Shown in pieces: positions 10,312 through 21,062 of a DNA stretch of 64,000 nt. Both the position numbers and the translations under genes were made by a program. The stretch covers positions 20,026,001 to 20,090,000 of the forward strand of contig CP075492.1 of assembly GCA_021613535.1 (NCBI GenBank), in the 5' to 3' direction. Numbering within the stretch: position 1 is the stretch's first letter; each line of letters begins with the position of its first letter. Source of the DNA: Adineta vaga. Taxonomy: Eukaryota; Rotifera. Below the pieces are notes generated by a model. That model had not been told where the DNA came from. It ran no database searches and saw only the letters and a list, made by a program, of their open reading frames with translations.

Positions 10312-11442
10312 TTACAATTTACTTTTTATTTTTCCTTGTTGATAAGAAAATTTATGATTTATATTAGGACGATTCTTTTCATCAGCTTGGCTATAATCTT
10401 GAAAAGGTGCATCACGTTGCTTAACTGCCTGTTGAACACCAAATCGAGCAGCTGTTTCAACAAATTGCATGGCTTCAGGAGTGTGACGCATTGAACCATC
10501 CAAAATACAACCTAATAATTGTGTTGTATGTAATCCTTGATTTTCATAGACTTGATTAACCATTAATTTCATTGTCGCTAATTGTGTGACAGGAATTTGA
10601 GCTAGTTTTTCACCTGTTTTTAATACTTCATCTTCTAGTTGATTAAATGGAACTGATTTATTAATTAAATTTATTTCAGCTGCTCTTTTTCCTGTAAGAG
10701 CTTCGCCAGATAGTGCTAATTCTTTACATTTTGTTAAACCTAAACGATAAATCCACATTCCTGTTAAATAAGCACCCCATACTCTACTATAGGGTGTACC
10801 AATAATCGTATCATCAGCAGCAATAATAAGATCAGCACATAATGCCATATCACTACCACCACCTACACAATAACCATGAATTTGAGCAATGACAGGTTTA
10901 TGTGAATACCAAATGGACATAAACTTAGCAATTGGACTTGTTAATTTCGATGTAGTCAATATCATATCTTCTCCCGGGTTCCAATCATGTATTGAATTAC
11001 TTAGATTCGAAGGAAGATTGGCTAGATCATTACTAAAATCAAATCCTGCACAAAATGATGTCCCATTACCACGAAGTATAATAATTTTGACTGAATTATC
11101 TTGATTTGCTCGAATGATTGAATGTTGCAATTCAGAAGGCATTAATGGTGAAATTGTATTTAATTTTTCAGGTCGATTAAAAGTAATAAATGCTAATGGC
11201 TCGGAAACATGATAAAGTAATGTTTCATATGTTGGATTTCGATTTATTAAATGAGCAGGTGTATTCCAAAGCTTTGTGATATCCGAACGTGTTTGTTGTC
11301 GTTGAGTAACATTTCTCATAGATATGAGTTTTGAACAGATCGTTGGTATTTTCGACCACCATTGATCAACTAAAAGTTATAGAGAAAAGAACTTTTTGAC
11401 AGTTTTTCATATACTCTTACTTTTCTTGAATAATGAAGACAT
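10312..11442 (-). CDS. Crotonase-fold (enoyl-CoA hydratase/isomerase) protein, probably mitochondrial
   Basis: Two exons: 11442-11421 (MSSLFKK) and 11369-10312. They join across a 51-bp GT-AG intron that keeps the frame, giving 359 residues. The N-terminus is basic and helical, compatible with a mitochondrial presequence. Crotonase landmarks are LAFITFNRPEKLNTISPLM, GNGTSFCAGFDF (oxyanion loop) and IHGYCVGGGSDMALCADLI (second oxyanion glycine). The two glutamates of classical enoyl-CoA hydratase are absent: GGGCE is GGGSD here, and the second site reads GTPYSRVWGAYLTG. The C-terminal half (LGCILDGSMRHTPEAMQF) resembles a bacterial crotonase subgroup as I remember it. It therefore acts on an acyl-CoA but its reaction is open. 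Confidence 0.8.
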
Positions 11443-11721
11443 ATTTTTTAGTATGAATCTCGCTTTGCTATATTTTATTTCTTCTCTTATTTATATATGA
11501 CCTATTGACCATTTTCTTGAATATACTTTTCTTCGTCTATCATCGTATGAACTGTTGACTGTCCTGCTTTGTTTGTTTGCTTTTTTCTTTCTTCTCGTCT
11601 TGCACGATTGGTTGATATCTAATGCGCGTATCATACCACGATATGTAAAAGAAAAATTCAAGATGAGAAAAACGAATAATGAAAGATATATAACATATTT
11701 ATTTAGATAAGAGAAAAAAAT
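11443..11721. other. Upstream flank of the crotonase gene
   Basis: No coding frame. It should contain the crotonase promoter, but no motif is distinct enough to name. Confidence 0.3.
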
Positions 11722-11842
11722 TTAGGAAATTCTAGATGTTTCAATAGGAAAATGCTGAGTAAACAAATCTTTTTTCGATAAATCAAAATAGTTCGTTAAT
11801 GCAGCATAACATACTGCTAATACTGTCGATGGTTTCAATAGT
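11722..11842 (-). pseudogene. Short 3' gene fragment ending at a hairpin
   Basis: The minus frame reads ILLKPSTVLAVCYAALTNYF then DLSKKDLFTQHFPIETSRIS and stops at 11722-11724. It looks coding, is start-less, and runs directly into the hairpin at 11843. About 40 codons; family not recognised. Confidence 0.35.
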
Positions 11843-11921
11843 ATCTTGAGGGGTGTGGGTGTGGGTGAGAAATGTGCTTCCAATCTTCCCTTATACCCAC
11901 ACCCACACCCACCCTCAATCT
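11843..11921. repeat. Telomere-like TG/CA hairpin, copy 5
   Basis: A clear copy. Left arm ATCTTGAGGGGTGTGGGTG, right arm CACACCCACCCTCAATCT. Its right terminus supplies the stop codon of the membrane protein gene read from the right. Confidence 0.9.
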
Positions 11922-12634
11922 GAAGGATTATTTATTTTTGCAACAGCACAGAAAATAGCTACTACAAGTATAATTGCAGAGAGAAAAAAATATCCTAAAG
12001 CTTTAAAAATATATTTATTGTAATTATAATATGTGGGTGTGTAGAACATTAGTTTAATTTCTCTCGAATTATGATACTCTGATCGTAATTGAGCAATCAA
12101 TGCTGAATTATTGCCTACTAATCCGAGAAGATATTCATTTTGTATGCGTCCATGAATTGGTATTTTGTAATATTCATTTGTGGAGTTCAGTTCACTTTTT
12201 TTTACAGGTATCATTTCTGATGTAAACAAATTGCCATTGGTTCGACCGATATGTAAATTCAAAATGGATAACATCATATAAATTATTGAAACTATCAATG
12301 GTATAGGTATAAAATATTTTCAACGAAGACTTAAACCAGCAAAAATAATAGAGACAAGTATAAGAAATATTGCTAACTTTGTTCGGAGAAAAAAATCACC
12401 GCCACACATATTTCTTTTGAGATCTTGACCATTTTTTCTGAAATAATTACATTGTTTCACAGCATGATTATATCGCGATGGATAATTTTTATTTACATGT
12501 GTTCGAACACTCGTTTTTTGTGGATTACCCATTGCCACTTCAACGTCAGTGTTTCTAGCAGCTACAACACCAACTCTATCGTATCTATTGATACCAACAT
12601 TCATATCTCTTGTACGTATCTGATTGGATGACAT
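11915..12634 (-). pseudogene. Small multi-pass membrane protein split by one in-frame TGA
   Basis: Two ORFs lie in the same frame: 12634-12320 (104 residues) and 12298-11915 (127 residues). Only a TGA at 12322-12320 and seven further codons separate them. Read through, the product would be about 240 residues: a polar N-terminus, two adjacent membrane segments (LAIFLILVSIIFAGLSL, then IPLIVSIIYMMLSILNLHI), an extracytoplasmic-looking loop with NST and NNS sites, and a third segment (FFLSAIILVVAIFCAVA). The stop at the 3' end lies inside the hairpin's terminal AGATTGA, so the natural C-terminus may be lost. Family unknown. Confidence 0.5.
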
Positions 12635-13379
12635 GATGCTATTGTTTGAACTAAATGCCGAAAAAGAAATATTTTATATAGAACAATGGAGATTGGTTTT
12701 TTCCAGTTGTTATTTGTTTTGAAAAGATAAGATATTGACATTTGATATACAGATAAAATAAAACATAAAATAATTCCTAGAAAGCAATAAAATTGCGAAA
12801 TGAATAAGCTGAAGAGATATGAATGTGAATCTAATTCTTATCTCATCTCTATGTGTTGCATTGAGAATCAGAGAGATCGGAGATGCGAATAAGAGATACG
12901 TGGAGATCCACTTACTGTTTAGTTTTACTTCAAAATGCCAATATGGTCTAGAAAATACGTTTGATTAAAAAAAATTAGGTTCTTTCTATTGACAACAAGA
13001 AGTTTTGGAACAGTTCTTTGAAAATCCAATGATTTATTTATATATAGAGAGAGAAAAAGTCTAGAACTTCTGCAAAACTTCTTTTTTTCGGAAATTCTAG
13101 GGTGTAAATGAAATAATACTATTGACCAGCCACACCTTCACCCTTAAACAAAACCTTATGCATTGTTATGTTCGATGTAAAGAGAAAAGAGAGAGAGACG
13201 TGAGTGTATAGTCCGCTAGAACATAACTAGACTTTCTTTTATTTAATGAAATATATATATACGAAATGACTACAAAGAAAACACGAAAGAAAGTGCATGA
13301 TGTATAGATGTCATGGTATATTCTACCATTACACCCTTCCCCTTCTGGAATAAAAAAAAAAGAAAAATATAACCAACAT
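12635..13379. other. Intergenic; weak hairpin at 13097-13146
   Basis: No coding frame is supported. A degenerate member of the TG/CA family may lie at 13097-13146 (AGGGTGTAAATG against CACACCTTCACCCTTAA). Confidence 0.3.
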
Positions 13380-13755
13380 ACGATATCAGCACATTGAGAG
13401 GAGAGAGAAGGAGGAAAATTACGAAGTTGCTGTTTTCGAAATTTTTGCCTATAATGGAAGCAACTTTGCTTGTTCTGCTGGGTCAGGAACAACTCAGGAC
13501 GATGGATCCTGGAAGCAGTATTCTGCTTATTTTCGGCGAAAACCTGCAGGATACGATGGGAAAGTGCCTGGAATCCCGATGAAGGAGCCGGTAATCGTAT
13601 TCGACTATCGGTTATGGCAGGTTCTTGTTGGTTCCCAACAAAACGTGGTAGATCTGATGACAAGATTCGGTCATCGGAATATTGCTTCCATGAAATTTCC
13701 AGAAGGCTCTGGGACTGGTCGGTTTCGGACCAGATTGTTTGACCTGGGAAGTTGA
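13380..13755 (+). other. GC-richer island with a long open frame, unrecognised
   Basis: Base composition is visibly closer to balanced than anywhere nearby. The most protein-like frame (+) reads NYEVAVFEIFAYNGSNF, SGTTQDDGSWKQYSAYFRRK, PAGYDGKVPGIPMKEPVIVF and FPEGSGTGRFRTRLFDLGS, then stops at 13755: more than 115 open codons without a clear start. The minus strand is also open over most of the stretch, so GC content alone could explain the openness. I cannot name a family. It lies just outside the left end of the piggyBac element. Possible foreign DNA or a fragment of another repeat. Confidence 0.3.
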
Positions 13756-13828
13756 GCTGAGTCAACTGTTCCCTCTGCTTCATGACGAGTAACTGTTGCA
13801 TAATTATCGTCAATTAATTCATCATCAA

Positions 13829-16253
13829 CCCTTCTAATACCATGCGAAAAGAGTCCCGTGGAACACCGTGCATGGACATTTTTGTCCATAAATATAAATC
13901 ATAAAAAATCCGACTTTAGTCAGTTTTAGCATTAATATATTTGATTAATCTGATATATCAGAACTCTCGCCACAAATTTCACACACAATATTCACACAAC
14001 TATGCACTTTACACACATATATTCTGCATTTGTAGCGTTTGGTGCCAATTCTGCTAGCTTTTTGTTTACTTGCATAATCGAAAGCTTTATCATAACAAAT
14101 TTTGCACCGACCACGTTTCACTGCCATCGATTGAGTTGTTGCTATTGATGTCGTTGCTGCTGCTGCTCTTGTTTTTGTTGCTAATGGTGATGGTGAAGAT
14201 AAATCTGATGATGTCTTTTCATGCAAGATGCTGTGTATTCCGAAAACAACATCTTTGTGTAAATTTGATGTATTTCTTTGTGAAACATAAGGTTTCACCA
14301 AACAAAGAGCTAGTTCTCTAAGAAAAAGCTTTCTTTTATTTGGATTTTGTTTGTCCCAGTCAGGAAAACATTCAAGAAATAGCGTGAAGGCGTTGACACC
14401 AATTATATCAAGTAAGGTATAAAAATCGACAGTACCTCGTTTTGTTGTATAATGTCGTGTAAGTTGATCAATTGTATCGACACCACCTTTAGTATCATTG
14501 TAGAATAGGTTGATTTCGGGTTTTTTCTTCTCCCCTTCAAAATCACCAATCGTTTGATGTTGACTAGAGATAAAAATAAGAACTTTTTTTGGTTCATGAT
14601 TGTATGAAACGAGTTTGACTGGTGCTGTAGCTGTTGTTACTTTTGAAAAGAGAAACATAGATGAATAAAGTTCTCTATTCTTGCTGATTTTCATGATTTC
14701 TGGTATATGCTTTCTGTTGACCTGCATAGTACCAACTACAGTCAATTGAAATTTATGCCACAGTTCGTCGGCAAGTTCTACAGATGAATAAAAGCGGTCC
14801 ATAGTGATGTTTCTTGAAGTACCTTTGATGGTTTGTGCTAGTCGGCACACGATATCCTTCGGTTTATTTGAAATTTCATTTGTTTTACCAGCATATGGTT
14901 CCATATTGATTACATATCTTTTATGTGAATTTGTGAGCATTCTGATAAGAATACCATATTTACCAGGCTTGTCCTTCATAAATACTTTGAAAGGGCAACG
15001 ACCACGATATAAAGAGAGCATTTCATCAATAGTTGTGCATTGGTATGGCTTGAAATTTGATGAAAATGTTGATGTTACCATTTGGAATACATTTCGAATT
15101 GGTGCAAATTTGTCTTTTTTTCTTCGTTTGGTTCTTGTAGCAGCATCATCAAATCTTAAATGTTTCAATATATGAACGAAGCGATTTCCAGCCATGGCTC
15201 CTTTGTAAAATGGTCTTCCATTCATTTCCGACCACAGATCTGTTATAGATAAGCCATTATCTTGATTTGTACCCATTATATATAAAATACCAATAAATGC
15301 AAAGAGCTCGCGTTTGTCAATAGATCTATCATTCAATCCCATGTGCTTGTTTGTATTTTTAATTATTATTGTTAATACTTCATCAGTAAAAAACTTTTTG
15401 AATGAATATTCTATATTTTTAACTTTACCAGAACGTGTAACACCAAATTTATCTCGTATAATATTTTGACGATACATTTTTTGATTTTTTTATAGTGTTT
15501 TGTAATAAATTTTTCCAGTTTTACTTATTACTTTATCATCATCTTCTTCATCATCTTCTTTATCATTGCTATTTCCAATATGTTCAGTAAAATCTTCTTC
15601 TTCTTCTGATGTACTATTTGTAATATTATCATATTCTGCCATTTTATAAAATTTATTTATAGTTGTTAAATAATGTGGAGAGGTGAGATGGAAGACGAAG
15701 AAAATTGGTGATTTTATTCAGAAAAAAAACGAGTATATATAGGTGGAATGGATAAAGAGGGGTATTCATCGAGAAGTTTCTTCTCTTTATTTTCATGAAG
15801 AATGATTGACAATGGATCGAGGTCCATAAAAGGTCACACAGGAACATAAGTACTTGATGTACGAAAGAGAAGCAAGATATGTACGAGAGAAAGAAAGAAA
15901 TATACGAAAGAGAGGAGCAACATATACGACAGAACAGAAAGAAATGCATGAAAGAGAAACATATACTATGTAATAATAGTGTCTACAACATCTGTACGAT
16001 ATAATAGACGAGAATAAAGAAAAAAAAGATATAAAAATGAGTGATACTATCATATGAATTTTTTCATGTACAAAAAAACGTTGACTTTTTCATGAAAAAG
16101 TAAAAATTTGTTGAAAAGGAGATATTCAGCAGATAATAGAGCTATAAAAATTTACATTCTAAAAAGTTGATATCGATTAGTTCAGGTCTTCACCGAAAAT
16201 GAAGTGTTTTACACACGTATGGACGAAAATGTCCATGCACGGTATTAGAAGGG
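13829..16253. mobile_element. piggyBac transposon, near complete
   Basis: Inverted ends: left CCCTTCTAATACC at 13829, right the reverse complement ending GGTATTAGAAGGG at 16253. Inside, both carry CCGTGCATGGACATTTT and a GTCCATA palindrome. The left end has about 24 extra bases between the two blocks. The right end is followed by TTAA (16254-16257), the piggyBac target. The left flank is TCAA (13825-13828), one substitution from TTAA. The interior holds one transposase gene on the minus strand and about 600 bp of purine/pyrimidine-skewed DNA. Confidence 0.85.
13945..15477 (-). CDS. piggyBac transposase (DDD, cut-and-paste)
   Basis: 510 residues. N-terminal part of the family domain: EYSFKKFFTDEVLTIIIKNT (residues 23-42). 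Catalytic aspartates by family pattern: D151 in TTIDEMLSLYRGR, D227 in ITMDRFYSS, and D334 with D337 in KGGVDTIDQL. The C-terminus (about 455-505) is a cysteine-rich zinc module (CKICYD, YKCRIYVCKVH, CEICGE). Upstream the same frame continues through an acidic stretch beginning MAEYDNITNS at 15642. That is typical of piggyBac N-termini, but a single TAA at 15492-15490 interrupts it. Either translation starts at 15477 or the gene carries one nonsense change. Confidence 0.9.
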   Translation of the reverse strand: MYRQNIIRDKFGVTRSGKVKNIEYSFKKFFTDEVLTIIIKNTNKHMGLNDRSIDKRELFAFIGILYIMGTNQDNGLSITDLWSEMNGRPFYKGAMAGNRFVHILKHLRFDDAATRTKRRKKDKFAPIRNVFQMVTSTFSSNFKPYQCTTIDEMLSLYRGRCPFKVFMKDKPGKYGILIRMLTNSHKRYVINMEPYAGKTNEISNKPKDIVCRLAQTIKGTSRNITMDRFYSSVELADELWHKFQLTVVGTMQVNRKHIPEIMKISKNRELYSSMFLFSKVTTATAPVKLVSYNHEPKKVLIFISSQHQTIGDFEGEKKKPEINLFYNDTKGGVDTIDQLTRHYTTKRGTVDFYTLLDIIGVNAFTLFLECFPDWDKQNPNKRKLFLRELALCLVKPYVSQRNTSNLHKDVVFGIHSILHEKTSSDLSSPSPLATKTRAAAATTSIATTQSMAVKRGRCKICYDKAFDYASKQKASRIGTKRYKCRIYVCKVHSCVNIVCEICGESSDISD

Positions 16254-16794
16254 TTAAAGATGAATTATTACCATATCGATTCACAACAGATTCGCCTGGT
16301 GATTTCAATTTTAATGACATTCCTAGAATTAAAATAAACAAAAAAAATCTATTCTGAGTAACTCATTTTAATCCTTTTTTTTAAATAATAAACCTTAGGG
16401 TATATGTGAATATAAAAGAAATTAAATATATTTTTCATTTATATCTCTATCGGTTCTATATTTTACTACTGGAGAAATAAATAACTAAAAGATTTCTTTA
16501 TGTATAGTTGCTCGAAATAGAATTTAAAAAGTCACGTAAAACATGTATGGTGACCCAACAAAATGCTTTTCTTTTGAAGTTATTCAGGAAAAATTCATTA
16601 TCTCTCATTTTGACAGCTACTTCGAGATATATTTCTTCTTTGTTTCTTGACATGTGTTCATCTTGAAAAAGAAGAAAATGTTTTTGACAAAAAAGAGAAA
16701 AAGTCAGCAGATGCTCATTAAAAATTTTTTTTTCTTCATATATAATGATTTCAAAGCTGTATTCTTCTTTATTTTACTAACTTCTATTTCAACA
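16254..16794. other. Intergenic, upstream of GPCR 2
   Basis: AT-rich. The frame from 16654 to 16794 is open but lysine-rich and unlike a receptor N-terminus, so I treat it as leader. Confidence 0.35.
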
Positions 16795-17763
16795 ATGAAT
16801 TCAACTGATGAATTTAATCAAACGTATTTGTTTTTTAATAACATGACAATAATACCTATTCAATCATGGTTTATACTTATTAGTGTCTGTATGATTTTAT
16901 GCACTGTATCGACTATTATGTTTAGTATTCTTTTTATATTTGTTATCATATTGGATAAAACATGTCATACAATTCCCATGATGCTAGTAGCTAATACATG
17001 TATATGGACATGTGTGTGTGCGTCTGCAAGATTTGGTATGGTTTTATTTACACTTCAAAATGATCTTAAACAGATTGAATATAAAGATTCACTTTGTGTT
17101 TTTCGAGCTTATATGACGTATGGCTCGTATTGGGCTTTTAATTATTCATTTTTTTTGGAAGCTTTATATAGACATATTCTTGCTATGTATCCAACTCGAT
17201 TGTTTTGGCAATCGTTTCGTATTCAAACTCTACTTATTTGTTTATTTTGGATATTTTGTTTATTAGTTCCTACTCCATTTTTATATCCTGGTGCAATTGT
17301 TTATGATGTTAATGATCAAATCTGTCACTTACCCGTTGCACTTTCTATCTTTGTAGCTTATGCAATTATTGTTGGCTTTTCCATTCCAGTTTTATCAATT
17401 ATGTATTTATATTTTCGATTAGTTAGACATGTTAAACAGATTGGTAAGAATGTTACAACTTCTAATAATCAAATTCGAACACAACGTGAATTAAAAATGA
17501 TTCGACGAATAGTTATAACAATTACAATTCTAATTGTCATTTGTTTCTCTCATCTATTAGTTTGGTTTATGGGTGCATTCAATATAGAAATGGAATATGC
17601 TCATCGATTTGCTTTTATCTTTTTTGATAGTGCAATTTTATCAATTATGATTGCATTATTTTATTTTACTGATCTACTTAGAGAATCTATAATGAGAAGA
17701 ATAAACGTACGATTCAATCTGGTAGGACCAAACACAACAATAAACAATAGAAATCCAATATAA
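16795..17763 (+). CDS. Seven-transmembrane receptor (GPCR), orphan
   Basis: I choose the ATG at 16795 because MNSTDEFNQTYLFFNNMT gives a short extracellular tail with three N-glycosylation sites right before TM1 (322 residues). An upstream in-frame ATG at 16654 would add a lysine-rich leader. Seven hydrophobic segments follow. The TM3 end reads ALYRHILAMYP, a DRY-like position. The third loop is basic (NNQIRTQRELKMIRR) and precedes TM6, ITILIVICFSHLLVWF. TM7 lacks a clean NPxxY (FYFTDLLRESI). It belongs to the divergent bdelloid family-A-like receptors; ligand unknown. Confidence 0.75.
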   Translation: MNSTDEFNQTYLFFNNMTIIPIQSWFILISVCMILCTVSTIMFSILFIFVIILDKTCHTIPMMLVANTCIWTCVCASARFGMVLFTLQNDLKQIEYKDSLCVFRAYMTYGSYWAFNYSFFLEALYRHILAMYPTRLFWQSFRIQTLLICLFWIFCLLVPTPFLYPGAIVYDVNDQICHLPVALSIFVAYAIIVGFSIPVLSIMYLYFRLVRHVKQIGKNVTTSNNQIRTQRELKMIRRIVITITILIVICFSHLLVWFMGAFNIEMEYAHRFAFIFFDSAILSIMIALFYFTDLLRESIMRRINVRFNLVGPNTTINNRNPI

Positions 17764-19030
17764 AAAATTATTTGTTTCATTGAAATTAAAATTAAATAAA
17801 TAACATATTTTATATTAGTTAACGGAAACAGAAGAGAATTTAATGAGAAGTTCACTTTAATGTCAAGAAATTCTTGTATTTATCGAGGAAAATCAATCAT
17901 AAAGACTCCATATGTTTTACTGTTTGATTAAAATCTAAACCAGAATGTGGGCGGGTGGATGCTAGGGATGTTACTTTGTCTTTACTTTATAAGATAAAGA
18001 TTATCTTTATTCTTTATAAAATAAAGATAAAGATTTTTTGTTGCTTTATCTTTTATTATAAAATGAAATAAAGAATAAAGAAGAAACTTTTTTTTCTAAA
18101 AAGCCTCAAATTACATCTTTTTCAGATAGTCTACAAAGACATATAAGATCAGAAAGAAAAAAAAGTTCACAATAAGGTTTTTTTCCATAAATCTTTCAGG
18201 AAGTGGCTATGTGCACCCAAACACTTCTAAGAAATTATTTAATGAAAACTAACTTATATTTATCTTGGATGAAATCACTTAATTTAATACTAATTTTAAT
18301 TTATTAACTATTTATTATATTCAAAAAAAATATATAAATTGAACATCATGACTACATGATTATATTACAATTACATAAATATGAACAAAATTTAATTTAA
18401 ATATAGATCAGTTAATTTAAAAACATTTCTAGTACTTCTTCTGGATTTTAAAAGAAATGTTCTTTTTTTAATTATCATATTCGGGCAAAAATTATTATGA
18501 TTTAGAAAATAAAGATAAGACTGCTGCAAAGATCATGATGGAAAAGTTTTATCTCAATAGAAATAAAAGAGATTATTCGAGCTTTCGTGTTCAACTGAAC
18601 ACATCATCAGGAATTGCTTCGTGATTTTCTTTATTTAGTTAAGTGAAATTATTTCCAGAAATTCAGATAGATGTGAATGAAATCAGATATAACAAATATA
18701 AAAATGGTGTTGAAATTATTAATGTTAATTATGTTGATGTTGATGTTGATCTTGATTTTGTTGGTAATGGTGACGATATTTTACAATGTTGATTTCATTG
18801 TTGTTTTTGTTGTTAATGATGTTGTTAATATTGTTATTATTTCAGTAAAATATGAATGATTTTTAACGATATGTATACAAGAAAGAAGAAGAAAGATAAA
18901 TAGGATTTAATCGATAAATATCTTATAACTACAATTAGTCATGTCAGTAAAACTAGGTAGTTTTACGTCCATGGTGGTTAGAAACCAAGGCTGATGACAT
19001 ATAAATACATGTTCGAAAGTCTAACTTAAG
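17764..19030. other. Intergenic, low-complexity DNA
   Basis: At 17990-18090 are many copies of CTTTAT/ATAAAG words in both orientations that could fold back. At 18715-18800 a GATGTT-rich run gives spurious frames, although EIQIDVNEIRYNKYKNGVEI upstream of it could be a coding scrap. No gene is supported. Confidence 0.35.
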
Positions 19031-19094
19031 TAGGGTGTGGGTGTGGGTATCTCCTCTTCTTTCACACCCACACCCACACTCCCACCCCCAGATC
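19031..19094. repeat. Telomere-like TG/CA hairpin, copy 6
   Basis: Left arm TAGGGTGTGGGTGTGGGTA, right arm CACACCCACACCCACACTCC. The spacer TCTCCTCTTCTTT resembles that of other copies. Confidence 0.9.
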
Positions 19095-19574
19095 ATTATC
19101 AGTGAGACGATATTGAAGATTGAGAATAATAGAACTTAAACACGATTATTCATGACTAAAATAAAATGTAATATTTTTTAAAGTACTATGCTTTTTATAT
19201 TAGAATATATTTAATTGAAAAAGAAGCTTATCAATTTTTCCCATCAATCAATTCGATTTGAAATATCAAGTTTAAAGATTATAACGAACAAAGAAAAGAG
19301 CGCAAAACAGCGAAATACATATATTATAAATGGCATTGACTTTTGATGAAATATTACTCAAAATACGTGATAAATCATTAAATGACATTTCGATTGTGAA
19401 TTCTTATTTAATTTTATTGAATATAATCGCTATTGAGAATATGATGTTCTAATCAAACGTTAGATTTATTACTTGTTCAAAGTATTATCGTAGAGATACA
19501 AAGAAAAGAATTGTCTATCGTAACATTTAACATGTTTGACAACACATATGATGTTTTTTAAAAGATAGAATAAA
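19095..19574. other. Intergenic, a short coding-like scrap
   Basis: A + frame at 19330-19452 reads MALTFDEILLKIRDKSLNDI then SIVNSYLILLN and stops after 40 codons. It could be a decayed first exon. Nothing else seen. Confidence 0.25.
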
Positions 19575-20290
19575 TCAACCTTGACATCTTGATTTTGGAC
19601 ATTTAAGTTCTGTTATTAGATTCATAAAAGATTTATCAACTTCTCCTTTTGTTTCATTAATGCAACGTATACATTGAAAATTAAAAAAATATTCATCTTA
19701 CTTCACACCATATGCTGCAAAAAAAAACTAAATCACCTATTTGAAATCTAGTATTATTATTCTTAATGAAAAGACGATCCATATTTGGTGAACATGAATG
19801 ATTAATAAATGCAACAGATGGATATACTCCTAATACAAAGACTTGAGGTGATTGAGAGTAATCATCGAATATAAAAGTACTATGAAAACATCCATATTTA
19901 CTTCTTTTATACAATTAAGAATATAAATTTTAATTGAAAGAGATTTTAATGAATCGATAATGATAATATCGTTCGAGATTGAACATAAATGAAACATATC
20001 AATAGATGATACATTAAGTGAATTTTATTCTAAAATAAAACAAAGTGTTTGTTTAAAATGTTCTTGACTTTTAGTTACAGAATTAAGTTATATATAATCA
20101 TGTTCAGCTATTCTCTCATATAATATAAGAAGATGTGTGTTATCATCGTCATGCAATTTATCAAAAATCATTTCTATAATTCCTTCAATCACAAAAGCAT
20201 TTACTTAACTGATTTTCTGATTATTCAATCGAGTAATATCTTGCAGATAATAAAGAGCCGTTTAAGAATATTATTCATTCGTTTACTCTA
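19575..20290 (-). pseudogene. Decayed SMYD-type SET-domain methyltransferase gene
   Basis: On the minus strand, 19914-19693 reads GVYPSVAFINHSCSPNMDRL, the NHSCxPN signature of SET enzymes. The sequence at 19690-19585 reads FQCIRCINETKGEVDKSF then LKCPKSRCQG, a cysteine-rich post-SET module like that of SMYD proteins. Upstream pieces (FVIEGIIEMIFDKLHDDDNT, HLLILYERIAEHDY) fit the helical part before SET. Stops and frameshifts separate all of these. No intact gene remains. Confidence 0.5.
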
Positions 20291-20634
20291 TCATAGTGTC
20301 GTTCTATAATCTTTATGTTGAAAAACATAGACTGCATAAACTTTGCACTTATTGAAAGTAATCGATTTACTATTTTTCCTTTTACACATTCAGTGTTAAT
20401 GATCAACAAGACAACGATATTGTGCCTCGTGTACCGTATGTCGTCACTTCCGACAACGAAGTACTCTTTGATAAATATTTAAACCTTATCGACATCTATT
20501 CAATATTTTTACGAAATTATTCTTTTGTTCAAAAATACAAATGTTTTCAAATATTTACTGATTTGTCAAAAAATTAATAAATTCTTTTCATTCCATTGGA
20601 TTTTTTTCATTTCATGTTACGAACTCTGTTGCAA

Positions 20635-20769
20635 TCAATGATTTTTCCAACATCGAAATATGATCGTTTGCAATGAGACCACTCCGGCTAAATCTCGATA
20701 GATTTTTACCGGACCATCACCATTTTCATATTTAGTTTTTACAACTTCTTGTATATCTTTACTTTTCAT
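20635..20769 (-). pseudogene. N-terminal HTH fragment of a mariner-like transposase
   Basis: A 44-residue minus frame from ATG (20769) reads MKSKDIQEVVKTKYENGDGP, VKIYRDLAGVVSLQTII and a final WKNH. The KYENGDGxxKIYRDL pattern looks like the DNA-binding helices at the start of mariner-type enzymes. No terminal repeats or catalytic part are nearby. Confidence 0.35.
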
Positions 20770-20780
20770 GTTTTTCAAAT

Positions 20781-21062
20781 ATGACTAAAACAATTTTTGA
20801 ACTCGATCATATAGTATCTTGTGCAGAATTTCAAGCTCCATCTTTTGATAAAAAAGATGTCTCATTCTATCGGGTAATATACGAAAAATATTTAAAATAT
20901 AGACAGTCTAATTTATTCTGGGACACCCGTTACAAGAGAGAGGGATGGGAGAAAGCACCAAGTGTTTACAAAAAAGATTTATTCTTTCACATGTCAATCT
21001 TTGTTCGATCGATTTTTAACCAATCGAATGTGTTTCACAAATATTTTATGATATATCGATAA
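20781..21062 (+). CDS. Unrecognised short open frame
   Basis: 93 codons: MTKTIFELDHIVSCAEFQAP, then YEKYLKYRQSNLFWDTRYKR and EGWEKAPSVYKKDLFF. The composition looks protein-like, with aromatic and charged residues spread evenly. I see no motif, signal peptide or membrane segment, and no splice sites that obviously extend it. Could be a small gene or a fragment. Confidence 0.25.
   Translation: MTKTIFELDHIVSCAEFQAPSFDKKDVSFYRVIYEKYLKYRQSNLFWDTRYKREGWEKAPSVYKKDLFFHMSIFVRSIFNQSNVFHKYFMIYR

Noticed and set aside
13166-13813. 215-codon minus frame next to piggyBac
   Set aside because: No protein-like pattern; it runs through a pyrimidine-rich tract and is open largely because of the GC-richer island. 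The + frame there looks better.
15653-16053. Serine/phenylalanine-rich minus frames inside piggyBac
   Set aside because: Low-complexity purine-rich strand (GAAAGA runs) giving spurious open frames.
18677-18859. Hydrophobic + frame (LMLILL runs)
   Set aside because: A shifted reading of a GATGTT-rich tract; no start context or neighbours.
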